Shown: positions 40,741 through 49,700 of the stretch, piece after piece
Numbering within the stretch: the stretch's first letter is position 1
Layout of the letters: every line of letters begins with the position of its first letter
Assembly (NCBI GenBank): GCA_015068455.1
Contig: SVKO01000002.1
Location: 124,001 to 188,000 of the forward strand
Length of the DNA: 64,000 nt
Reading direction: 5' to 3'
From: Oscillospiraceae bacterium
Lineage (GTDB): Bacteria; Bacillota; Clostridia; Oscillospirales; Oscillospiraceae
Program-made: the position numbers and the translations under genes
The notes under the pieces: generated by a model
Databases searched by the model: none
What the model saw: only the letters and a program-made list of their open reading frames with translations
Told to the model about the DNA's origin: nothing

Positions 40741-42653
40741 TAATGTACGCCCGCCGGTACAACGCCGCCGTTTTCCGGCTGATAGGTGGGTACGATCTCC
40801 CGCAGCAGGGGCCGCACGTCGCCGTCGGGTTGATGGCAAAGAACCTCGAGCGCAGCAAGCTGGGAACGGAAACCGTCCTCGTCGATTTCCAGAGGCTTGC
40901 CGATGTGGATCAGCTGGTTGGCGGTGGAGCGGATGCCCTCCTCGTCCAGAAGCAGCTCCTCAAAGAGCTTTTCGCCGGGACGCAGGCCCACATAACGCAC
41001 CTCCATATCCACGTCGGGCTCGTAACCGGACAGGCGGATCATGTTGCGGGCCAGGTCGTCGATGCGGACGGGCTCGCCCATATCCAGCACGAAGATCTCG
41101 CCGTCGCTGGCATAGGCGCCGGCCTGAAGCACCAGGGAGACCGCCTCGGGGATCGTCATGAAATAGCGGATGATGTCCTTGTGGGTGACGGTGACGGGGC
41201 CGCCCTGCTCGATCTGACGGCGGAACAGGGGAATGACGCTGCCGCTGGAGCCCAGCACGTTGCCGAACCGGACGCAGACGAACTTGGTGTCGGAGCGGCG
41301 GCTGAAGGACTGCACCAGCATTTCGCAGATGCGCTTTGTCGCCCCCATCACGTTGGTGGGGTTGACGGCCTTGTCCGTGGAGATCTGCACAAAGATTTCC
41401 GCGCCGAATCTGTCGGCGGCCTCGCAGAGATTGCGGGTGCCGAACACGTTGTTTTTCACGGCCTCCCGGGGATTTTCTTCCATCAGAGGCACGTGCTTAT
41501 GCGCCGCGGCGTGGTAGACGATCTGGGGCCGGTAGGTATCGAATACGGAATCGAGTCTGGCCGCGTCGCGGATCGAGCCGATGAGCACCTCCACCCGGAG
41601 GGCGGGATGGGTGTGGGCCAGTTCCTGCTGAATGGCATAGGCGCCGTTTTCGCTGATGTCGAAGATCAGCAGCCGGGACGGATGATGCGCGGCAAGCTGC
41701 CGGCAGAGCTCCGAGCCGATGGACCCGCCGCCGCCGGTGACCAGGACGACCTTGCCCTCCACATAGCTGGCGATCTCCTCCAGATTGACGCTGACGCTGT
41801 CGCGGCCCAGAAGATCCTCGATCTGCACTTTACGGATCGCACGGATATCCAGACGGCCCGAGGCGATCTGCGTGATGGAGGGCAGGATTTTCGTTTCGCA
41901 GCCGGTATCCTGACAGATGGAGGTCAGTTCCCGCAGCTGAGACGCCGTGGCGCTGGGAATGGCCAGAATGATCTGCTCCACCTGATAGCGCCGCACCATG
42001 GCGGGGATATCTTTTCTGCCGCCGACAACGGGCACGCCGCGCATGCGCTGGCCCTGCTTGAGCGGATCATCGTCGATGATGCAGACCACTCGGTTGCGGG
42101 AGGTGTCGGCCTCGCTCAGATCCTTCAGCGCCACCGAAGCGGCGGCGCCGGCGCCCACCAGCATGGTGCGGGCCCGGCGGAGCCCCTGGGGCTGCCGAAG
42201 CATGGAGCGCGCGATCCGGTAGGAATACCGCACGATGCCGATGGCCAGGGAGAGGAACACGGCGTTGAGGAAGGGAAAACTGCGGGGAATGCGGCGCTTG
42301 AGCACCAGCATGACACAGAATTGAACGATGGAAACGAGCGCGGAGGCGGCAATGATGCGGATCGCTTCCTCCAGGCCGGCAAATTCCCACAGGCTCGAGT
42401 ACAGACCGGCCAGCCGGAAAAACAGAAGCACCATGATGAGATAGACCGGAAGGAACGCCAGCAGATTGTCCATATGCTCCGAGGCTGCCATCAGCTGGAA
42501 TTGGAACTCGTAGCGAAGAGCCAGAGAAAAAATCTGGACGAAACAGGCCAGCAGGACGTCCACGATCGAAAGAAATATGACTCGGATGAGTTTTTTTCTG
42601 CGGTCCGGATCGCGCATATCAAAAAATGCGCGGCTTTTGCCTGATTGCGTCAT
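40740..42653 (-). CDS. membrane-bound nucleoside-diphosphate-sugar dehydratase (FlaA1/CapD family)
   Basis: A 637-residue protein with four N-terminal membrane segments (about 25-140), a first Rossmann-like domain (about 160-290) and a long-chain SDR domain with GGGGSIGSELCRQL. The active-site stretch STDKAVNPTNVMGATK has Met in place of the usual Tyr of the YxxxK motif, as in PglF/FlaA1-type UDP-GlcNAc 4,6-dehydratases. It likely makes a rare 4-keto-6-deoxy sugar for surface polysaccharide or glycoprotein. It stands alone behind the promoter at 42727. Confidence 0.9.
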   Translation of the reverse strand: MTQSGKSRAFFDMRDPDRRKKLIRVIFLSIVDVLLACFVQIFSLALRYEFQFQLMAASEHMDNLLAFLPVYLIMVLLFFRLAGLYSSLWEFAGLEEAIRIIAASALVSIVQFCVMLVLKRRIPRSFPFLNAVFLSLAIGIVRYSYRIARSMLRQPQGLRRARTMLVGAGAAASVALKDLSEADTSRNRVVCIIDDDPLKQGQRMRGVPVVGGRKDIPAMVRRYQVEQIILAIPSATASQLRELTSICQDTGCETKILPSITQIASGRLDIRAIRKVQIEDLLGRDSVSVNLEEIASYVEGKVVLVTGGGGSIGSELCRQLAAHHPSRLLIFDISENGAYAIQQELAHTHPALRVEVLIGSIRDAARLDSVFDTYRPQIVYHAAAHKHVPLMEENPREAVKNNVFGTRNLCEAADRFGAEIFVQISTDKAVNPTNVMGATKRICEMLVQSFSRRSDTKFVCVRFGNVLGSSGSVIPLFRRQIEQGGPVTVTHKDIIRYFMTIPEAVSLVLQAGAYASDGEIFVLDMGEPVRIDDLARNMIRLSGYEPDVDMEVRYVGLRPGEKLFEELLLDEEGIRSTANQLIHIGKPLEIDEDGFRSQLAALEVLCHQPDGDVRPLLREIVPTYQPENGGVVPAGVH

Positions 42654-42726
42654 ATGTATCTGCTCCCATATCGTCCCGGAACGGCGCGGAACCGTGCGCG
42701 GGTATGAAAAACATTAGATCTGTTTT

Positions 42727-42755
42727 ATTATAGCTATTCCGCGACAAAAAAACAA
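42727..42755 (-). promoter_or_regulatory. promoter of the dehydratase gene
   Basis: On the minus strand, TTGTTT (42755-42750), a 17-base spacer and TATAAT (42732-42727). Confidence 0.5.
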
Positions 42756-42809
42756 CCGTTATTTTCGTGCGGATCAGGAAGGGTAAGGCAGCGCAGCAAT
42801 GCCGAAAAA

Positions 42810-43196
42810 TTACTTTTGTCCCAGCAGAAACTGCCGGTAGGCGCGCGGATTGGGAAACGCCTCGCTGCGGATCAGATCGTCGGAAATTTGATAGCTTCCG
42901 GCGAGATCACCGGACCGGATGGAAAAATACCGCCCCTGGGCAAACAGCGCGCCGGTGGAGCGCTTTGCGAACTGATCCCGCTCGATGGAGCGAAAGACGG
43001 CGTGCTCCGGCGCCCTATCCTCCAGGGTGAGATCCGCGGGGCAAATCAAAAGCCTGCGGTCGGCGCGCACAAGGATCGCCACGGCCCGGGACAGCATCAC
43101 GGCGGGATCCGGCGCATAGAGCGACATATCATTATAGTAAGCGATGAATCCGCCGATGCATGCGGCGCCGCTTTTCTCGATAAACCGTTCGATCAT
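42810..43196 (-). CDS. small hypothetical protein
   Basis: A 128-residue soluble protein with no signal peptide or membrane segment. I recognise no family. It has an alternating alpha/beta pattern and the segment SRAVAILVRADRRLLICPADLTL in the middle. The GGGAGG site before ATG 43196 supports translation. It lies alone between the dehydratase gene and the symporter gene. Confidence 0.5.
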   Translation of the reverse strand: MIERFIEKSGAACIGGFIAYYNDMSLYAPDPAVMLSRAVAILVRADRRLLICPADLTLEDRAPEHAVFRSIERDQFAKRSTGALFAQGRYFSIRSGDLAGSYQISDDLIRSEAFPNPRAYRQFLLGQK

Positions 43197-43337
43197 TTCA
43201 TCGCCTCCCGCGCCTATTATATCATAGCGGGCGCCCGGTGAAAAGAGAAAATCCAGCGGAGAAAACGGCGCCGGCAGATGCGGGGCATGAAAGTAATCTA
43301 TGAGAAACCTTAATGGACAACATGCAAAAAAGAACGG

Positions 43338-43366
43338 TTTACAAAAAGAATATTTTTAGCTAATAT
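43338..43366 (+). promoter_or_regulatory. promoter of the NSS symporter gene
   Basis: TTTACA (43338-43343), a 17-base spacer and TAATAT (43361-43366), about 55 bases before the start. Confidence 0.55.
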
Positions 43367-43420
43367 ATATAAAGGAAAATTTGTTTTTCCATACTTTGAG
43401 AAAAGAGGAGAAAGAGAACA

Positions 43421-44950
43421 ATGAAAACAAGCGAACGCGGCTCCTGGGGAAGCAATATCGGCTTCCTTCTGGCTGCCATCGGTTCGGCCGTCGGCCTTGG
43501 CAATATCTGGGGCTTCCCCTATAAGATGGGCAAATGCGGCGGCTTCCTTTTCCTGCTGGTCTATCTGGCGCTGGCAGTCTTCGTCGGTTTTTCCATCATG
43601 TGCAGCGAGCTGGCACTTGGCCGTAAGACCGGCTCCGGCCCCATCCTGGCTTACAAGAACTACACCAAGCGCTTTGCCGGCGTCGGCTGGCTGGCTCTGA
43701 TCGCGCCGTTCCTGATCATGACCTTCTATTCGGTCCTGGGCGGCTACTGCATCTACTATATTATTATCAACTGCATCGGCATCTTCGGCGGCATGCCCGA
43801 CTCCAGCTCCTTCGGCACGATGCTCACCAGTCCCTGGATCAGCATCGGCGTGCTGCTGCTGTTCATGGTCATCTGCTATCTGATCAACCGCGGCGGTATC
43901 TCCGGCGGCATCGAGAAGTTCAACAAGGTCGGCATGCCCGCCCTGTTCGTGATGCTGGTGGTCATCATCATCCGCGCCCTGACCCTGCCCAACGCCGTCG
44001 AGGGTCTCAAGTTCATGTTTGTCCCCGGCTACGCCGTGAAGGCGGGCTTCATTGAGGAGGCCCCGAGCCTGCTGTCTGTGCTGGGCATTGCCGGCGGGCA
44101 GATGTTCTTCTCCCTGTCCCTGGCCATGGGCATCATGATCACCTACGGCTCCTACCTCAAGAAGGATGAGAACCTGCCCAAGAACTCCCTGGTCATCGTC
44201 ATTTCCGATACCCTGGTGGCCCTGATGGCCGGCCTGGCCGTCATCCCCGCCGCCGTTGCCAACGGCATCAACAAGGGCATTCCCGTCAGCGAGATCAAGC
44301 TCGCCGGCCCGAACCTGCTGTTCTCCACCCTGCAGGACGTGTTCCACGATATGGGCCCCCTGGGCGGCGTGTTCGGCGCGATCTTCTATATCCTCGTTCT
44401 GATCGCGGCGGTCTCCTCCGCCATTTCCCTGATCGAGGTCATCGTGACCATGTTCATCGACCGCAACAGCCTCAAGGGCAAGAAGTCCGACCGCAGCATG
44501 ATCACCGTGCTCGTGTGCGCCGCCATCACCGTGGTGGCCTGCCTGGTGGCCGCCGACGGTCTGGGCTCCAACGGCATTTCTCCGGCGGAGCTGTTCAAGC
44601 TGGAGGTCGCCGGCTGGAACGACTGCTGGCTCGACTTCATGGACTGCTGGTCCGAGGGCCTGGCCATGCCCATCGGCGCCATGATCATGGCGCTGATCAT
44701 CGGCTGGGAGAAGGGCTCGGATTCGCTGTACGGAGAGATCGAAAAAGGCTACAGCGGCAATGTGCACACCTTCTACCGCATTTGCATCAAGTATATCGTG
44801 CCCGTGGTGATGTGCTTCATCTCCGCCGGCTCCATCGCCGACTTCTTCGGCAGCCAGTCCGTCGGCTATCTGGTCGCCATTGCGCTGCTGCTCATCTACT
44901 GGGCGCTGTGCCGTGCATCGAGCTGGAGCGCCGAGAAGGAAGGGGCATAA
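43421..44950 (+). CDS. neurotransmitter:sodium symporter (NSS) family transporter
   Basis: A 509-residue membrane protein with about 12 spanning segments. Bacterial NSS proteins take up amino acids or related compounds with sodium. The first segment has the sodium-site pattern GFLLAAIGSAVGLGNIWGFP. The substrate is not clear. The ribosome-binding site is AGAGGAGAAAGAG. The gene is monocistronic, with a promoter at 43338 and a terminator at 44973. Confidence 0.92.
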   Translation: MKTSERGSWGSNIGFLLAAIGSAVGLGNIWGFPYKMGKCGGFLFLLVYLALAVFVGFSIMCSELALGRKTGSGPILAYKNYTKRFAGVGWLALIAPFLIMTFYSVLGGYCIYYIIINCIGIFGGMPDSSSFGTMLTSPWISIGVLLLFMVICYLINRGGISGGIEKFNKVGMPALFVMLVVIIIRALTLPNAVEGLKFMFVPGYAVKAGFIEEAPSLLSVLGIAGGQMFFSLSLAMGIMITYGSYLKKDENLPKNSLVIVISDTLVALMAGLAVIPAAVANGINKGIPVSEIKLAGPNLLFSTLQDVFHDMGPLGGVFGAIFYILVLIAAVSSAISLIEVIVTMFIDRNSLKGKKSDRSMITVLVCAAITVVACLVAADGLGSNGISPAELFKLEVAGWNDCWLDFMDCWSEGLAMPIGAMIMALIIGWEKGSDSLYGEIEKGYSGNVHTFYRICIKYIVPVVMCFISAGSIADFFGSQSVGYLVAIALLLIYWALCRASSWSAEKEGA

Positions 44951-44972
44951 GCCCGCCAGTTCCTGCGCAACC

Positions 44973-45007
44973 CCTGCCGGCCCCACCGGGCCGGCAGGTT
45001 TTTTTAC
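44973..45007 (+). terminator. NSS symporter terminator
   Basis: CCTGCCGGCCC-CAC-CGGGCCGGCAGG followed by seven T, about 25 bases after the stop codon. Confidence 0.9.
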
Positions 45008-45087
45008 GGGGGGATAAAATTATCCACAAAAATAGTAGGTTTATTTGTTGCACAATGATGGATTTTTGCGGACGCCGGGAAAACCGG

Positions 45088-45116
45088 TTGAAATCTGAAA
45101 AAAAATACGTTACACT
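45088..45116 (+). promoter_or_regulatory. promoter of the rhodanese lipoprotein gene
   Basis: TTGAAA (45088-45093), a 17-base spacer and TACACT (45111-45116), about 80 bases before the start. Confidence 0.55.
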
Positions 45117-45198
45117 ATCTCCAATGTCTGCCGAGCAGCGCAGACATCTTCCGAAGCGCAAAAGTACTATGTAAAACCTGGGGAAAGGATCTGATGCA

Positions 45199-46539
45199 AT
45201 GTCAAAGACTCATCGTTCGCTGTTTCGTATGCTGGCGCTTATTCTGGCGCTCGCCATGCTGCTGAGCTGTGCCGGCTGTAAATGGAACCCCGGGAAAAAG
45301 AATGAGACCGGGCAGCCGGAGGATCCCGGCGCCGTTGATCCGGTCGATCCCGTGGAAGAGGGCCCCGTGGGCTATACCTCCGCGGATATTCTGGGCGACG
45401 GCTTCATTGCCTGCGGCACCGGCGGCCGGGTGGACAGGATCTCCCTGGACGGTGAGGTCACGACGCTGGACAGCGGCACGACGGAAAAGCTCAACTGCGT
45501 ATATACCGAGGGATCCAATGTGCTGATCAGCGGCAACAACGGCACGCTGCTGATGTCCACCGACGCCGGCGAGAGCTTCCGCAGCGTGAAAACCGGCGCC
45601 TCCGGCGCGCTCAACGCCTGCACCGCCTACCAGGATGTCCTGTATGCAGCGGGGGAGGACGGCGTCATCTACCGCCAGGGCTCTGCCGGCTGGAAAAAGG
45701 TGCCCATGGAGACGGATCATGAGATCGTCGGCCTGGTCTCCACCAACTACTGCGTCGTCGCCGTTACCGCCGAGACGGACGTCTACTACTCCGAGGACGG
45801 CGAGGAATGGGAGTACATGAACTTCAATGAGGACTATGAGGGCCTCTATCCGGCCTATGTGTTCACCAAAGCGGTGGGCGCAGGGGAGACCTTCTTCGTG
45901 CTGGGCTATCACGCCGACAATCCCGAGCTGCCGCTGATCATGTTCACCGAGACCGCCCAGGTCTGGATGCAGAAGGAAATGATGAAGATCAACGACCAGC
46001 CCGTTACCGGCGAGGAAAACATCCACATCCATGACATCAGCTTCAACATCGACCAGATCGTCGGCGCCATCGACGACGGCCGCGTCCTTTCCATCACCGA
46101 GTGCTCGGTGTGCAACGAGGAGATGCAGCTCGATGAGCAGAAGGACCTCTGGGCGACGGCATCCCGGGAAGAGGGCGTGCTGGTTTGCGGCGAGGATTTC
46201 TTCAGCCGCGTGCTCGACAGCAAGCAGATCCGTCAGGATAAGATCAAGGCCGAGCAGGCCCAGATCGACATGCAGTACGGCGCTATCCTGATCGACGTGC
46301 GCGAGGCCGACGAGCTGGCCGCGGACGGCTATATCCCGGGCTCGATCCACATTCCGCTGGCGGAGGTGGAGGCAAAGCTGCCCGAGGTCGCCCCGGATCA
46401 CAATACGGAGATCATCTTCTACTGCGCCTCCGGCAAGCGCTCCCAGAAGGCCACGGAGCTGGCCGTGGAGATGGGCTATGCGAAGGTCTATAACCTCGGC
46501 GGCATCAAAGACTGGCCCTATGAGATCGTGAAGGATTGA
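45199..46539 (+). CDS. lipoprotein with beta-propeller-like region and C-terminal rhodanese domain
   Basis: A 446-residue exported protein. The signal peptide ends in a lipobox-like LLSCAGC (two possible Cys). A short acidic, proline-rich linker leads to repeated beta strands at about 60-330, with motifs such as LLMSTDAGESFRSV and VYYSEDGEEWEYM typical of BNR/Ycf48-like propellers. Residues about 350-446 form a rhodanese domain: ILIDVREADELAADGYIPGS and the active loop FYCASGKRS with Cys409. Its likely location is outside the membrane, where the sulfur acceptor is unknown. It is not clearly linked to its neighbours. Confidence 0.82.
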   Translation: MSKTHRSLFRMLALILALAMLLSCAGCKWNPGKKNETGQPEDPGAVDPVDPVEEGPVGYTSADILGDGFIACGTGGRVDRISLDGEVTTLDSGTTEKLNCVYTEGSNVLISGNNGTLLMSTDAGESFRSVKTGASGALNACTAYQDVLYAAGEDGVIYRQGSAGWKKVPMETDHEIVGLVSTNYCVVAVTAETDVYYSEDGEEWEYMNFNEDYEGLYPAYVFTKAVGAGETFFVLGYHADNPELPLIMFTETAQVWMQKEMMKINDQPVTGEENIHIHDISFNIDQIVGAIDDGRVLSITECSVCNEEMQLDEQKDLWATASREEGVLVCGEDFFSRVLDSKQIRQDKIKAEQAQIDMQYGAILIDVREADELAADGYIPGSIHIPLAEVEAKLPEVAPDHNTEIIFYCASGKRSQKATELAVEMGYAKVYNLGGIKDWPYEIVKD

Positions 46540-46659
46540 TCCTGCGGAACGACACGGTGCGCAAAATCCAATTTTATCCATTCTAATTCCGCAAATTAAA
46601 ACGCAGAACGGTCGGTTTTTGCGATCTTTTGCGGCGTTTGATCCGCAAAGAAAATACAA

Positions 46660-46696
46660 ACCGCCTCCCGGCTTTCCGGGGGGCGGTTTTTATGTC
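46660..46696 (+). terminator. terminator of the rhodanese lipoprotein gene
   Basis: AACCGCC and GGCGGTT close a stem around a second pairing (CCCGG/CCGGG), followed by five T. Confidence 0.8.
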
Positions 46697-46702
46697 GTAT
46701 GC

Positions 46703-46731
46703 TTGACTTTGTTACCAATTTGAATTATAAT
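46703..46731 (+). promoter_or_regulatory. sigma-A promoter of the GH3-SLH gene
   Basis: TTGACT (46703-46708), a 17-base spacer and TATAAT (46726-46731), about 60 bases before the start, which has AAGGAGGTAAG upstream. Confidence 0.8.
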
Positions 46732-46790
46732 TTACAGCATAAAATGGGTTTACTATAAACATCCATTTAAACAACTCAAGGAGGTAAGTT

Positions 46791-49700
46791 ATGAGAAAAC
46801 TCTCGCGCGGCATTGCATGGCTCATCTGCCTGGTGATGCTTCTGGGTATGCTCCCGGCAGTATCGCTTGCAGCTGACGGTGACGATGCCATCGATCCGAC
46901 CATCCCCATCTTTGAAAACCCGCAGTACAGCTTTGCAGAGCGTGCGGCCGACCTGGTTGCCCGTATGACCCTGCAGCAGAAGGCGTCTGAGATCACCTCT
47001 CAGAACGCCCCTGCGATCAACGCCGCCCAGCTCAGCGGCGGCGCCCTGAACGTGCCCGCCACCAAGGGCATCGGCAGCTACACCTGGTGGTCCGAGACCC
47101 TGCACGGCTGCCGCAGCGGCGTCAACTATCCGCAGAACACCACCGTTGCTTCCACCTGGAACCCCGAACTGTATTATCAGGAGGCCACCAACATCGGCCA
47201 GGAGATCCGTGAGCGGAACAACACCAACCTGAACTTCTATTCCCCGACCATCAACATGCATCGTGACCCCCGCTGGGGCCGCAACGAGGAGTCCTACTCC
47301 GAGGACGTCCTGCTCACCGCCAAGATGGGCACCGCATGGGTCAACGGTCTGGAAGGCAAGGACCGCGAAGGCAATGTGCTTGACCCCGACGGCTACCTGA
47401 TGGCCCACTCCACCATCAAGCACTACGTTGCCAACAACAACGAAGGCCAGAGCTCCGGCGACACCACCGGCCGTCTGAGAGCCGGCGCCGTGTCCAGCCT
47501 GCGTATGCTCCGTGAGTACTATGCGCTGCCTTACGGCGAGATCATCCGCGCCGCGGACGTCTCCTCCGTCATGACCGCGTACAGCTACTACGGACCTTCG
47601 AAGACTGCCTTCGATCCCAGCTCCTACAGCTCCTACCTCATGGACACCCTGCTGCGTCAGGTTTACGGCTTCAGCGGTTACATCACCGGTGACTGCGACT
47701 CCGTCAACTCCATGCAGAACCTGCACTACATCAACTACTACACCGGCAAGGAAATCACCGCCCCCGAGGCCTTTGCAGGCGCTCTGGCCCACGGCGAAGA
47801 CCTGGAGTGCAACGGCGGCCACAGCTCCCCCGGTTCCGGCACCTCCGGCTTCAAGACCACCTATGGCTCCCAGATGAGCGCCATGATGGGTCAGGACACC
47901 GACAAGGGCAAGTTCACCGAGAATACCGTGGACATCGCGCTGCACCGCCTGATGACCGCCCGTATCCAGACCGGCGATCTCGACGGCAACATCAAGATCA
48001 AGCAGGACGCCTCCGCCCGTAACACCAACACCCTGAGAGATACGGTCCGCCGCCCGCTGGTTGAGCAGATCAACCGTGAAGGCATCGTCATGCTCCAGAA
48101 CAAGGACAACATCCTGCCTCTGGACCTGTCCGAGACCGGCATCAGCAAGGTCGCCATCGTCGGCTCCTGGCAGACCAACGGCTCCACCGGCCTGTACGCC
48201 CAGGCTTCCCAGAACCAGCAGAACATCCAGGCCGGCATCCAGGCTGCCTTCAACGCCAAGAAGTCCGGCATCCAGTACACCCTGATCACCAGCAACAGCC
48301 TGAGCGACGCCAACAAGACCGCGATCGCCGAGGCGGACGTTGCCATCGTCGTCACCGGTACCTCCAGCAGCTACTCTCAGGAGGACCACGACCGCACCAC
48401 CATCGCGCTTCCCGACAACCAGGAGGCCCTGATCAACAACGTTGCGGCCGCCAACCCCAACACCGTCGTCATCATGGAGACCTGCGGTCCCATGCGCGTG
48501 AACCGCTTCCAGGACAACGTCAAGGCCATCCTGTGGTCCAGCTTCGGCGGCCAGTGGAAGAACGGCTTCGGCGACATCATGGCGGGCTACTGCCCCTCCG
48601 GTAAGACCACCGACACCTGGTACAACGAAGTCAACGATTCCGGCGAATCCGACGTTCCCGGCATCACCGACTATGACCTGGTTCCCTCCGAGGGCAAGAA
48701 CGGCCGTACCTACATGTACTACAACGGCTCCAGCAAGCCCAGCTATCCCTTCGGCTACGGCCTGAGCTACACCACCTTCGCTTACTCCAACCTGAAGATC
48801 ATCGACAAGAAGCGCTCCTACAGCCCCGACGAGACCGTCAAGGTCAGCTTCGACGTCAAGAACACCGGCTCCGTGGCCGGCAAGGAAGTCACCCAGCTCT
48901 ACGTCGCCCAGCCCGACGCGCCGGCCGCCCTCAAGCGCCCGATCAAGCGTCTGGAAGGCTTCGAGAAGATCGACCTCGAGCCCGGTGAGACCAAGACCGT
49001 CACCATGGAAATCAAGATCGAGGATCTGGCTTTCTTCAACGACGACGCCGACTGCTTCCTCGTCGATGAAGGCAACTATGAGATCCAGGTCGGCACCAAC
49101 TCTGCCGAGGCCAACCTGAAGGATACCTTCCAGGTCCAGGGCAAGCTCACCGAGGTCCCCGCTGTCGTCACCATGAAGGCCAACCAGGCCGGCGATACCG
49201 AGCAGGGCATCGAAGAGCGCCTGATCTACGGCAAGAACAAGGAAGTCAACCCGCAGCTGACCGTTGCCATGAACAACGAGAAGCTCTACGGCTTCATCAT
49301 TTCCCAGCAGCACTCCAACATCAAGTCCATGGAGTCCACCCCGCTGCCCGAGGGCATGGAAGTGACCTACACCTCCAACCGTCCCGAAGTCGTCAAGGTC
49401 GTCGACGGCAAGGTCTACACCGCCGCCCCCGGCGTTGCCACCCTGACCGCCACCGTCACCTACAACGGCGTGACCGTTTCCGGCGACGAGGTCATCTACG
49501 TCATGACCAACACCGACGTTGACAACATCACCGTCGACGGCGAGCAGATCGCCAAGTTCAGCCCCACCAGATATAAGTACTCCATGACCCTCGAGAACAA
49601 GACGCACATCCCCGTTGTTGCCGTCGAGTCTGAGAACCCCGATCTCGAGATCACCGTGGAGCAGGCGACCGAGCTGCCCGGCGTTGCCACCATCACCGCC

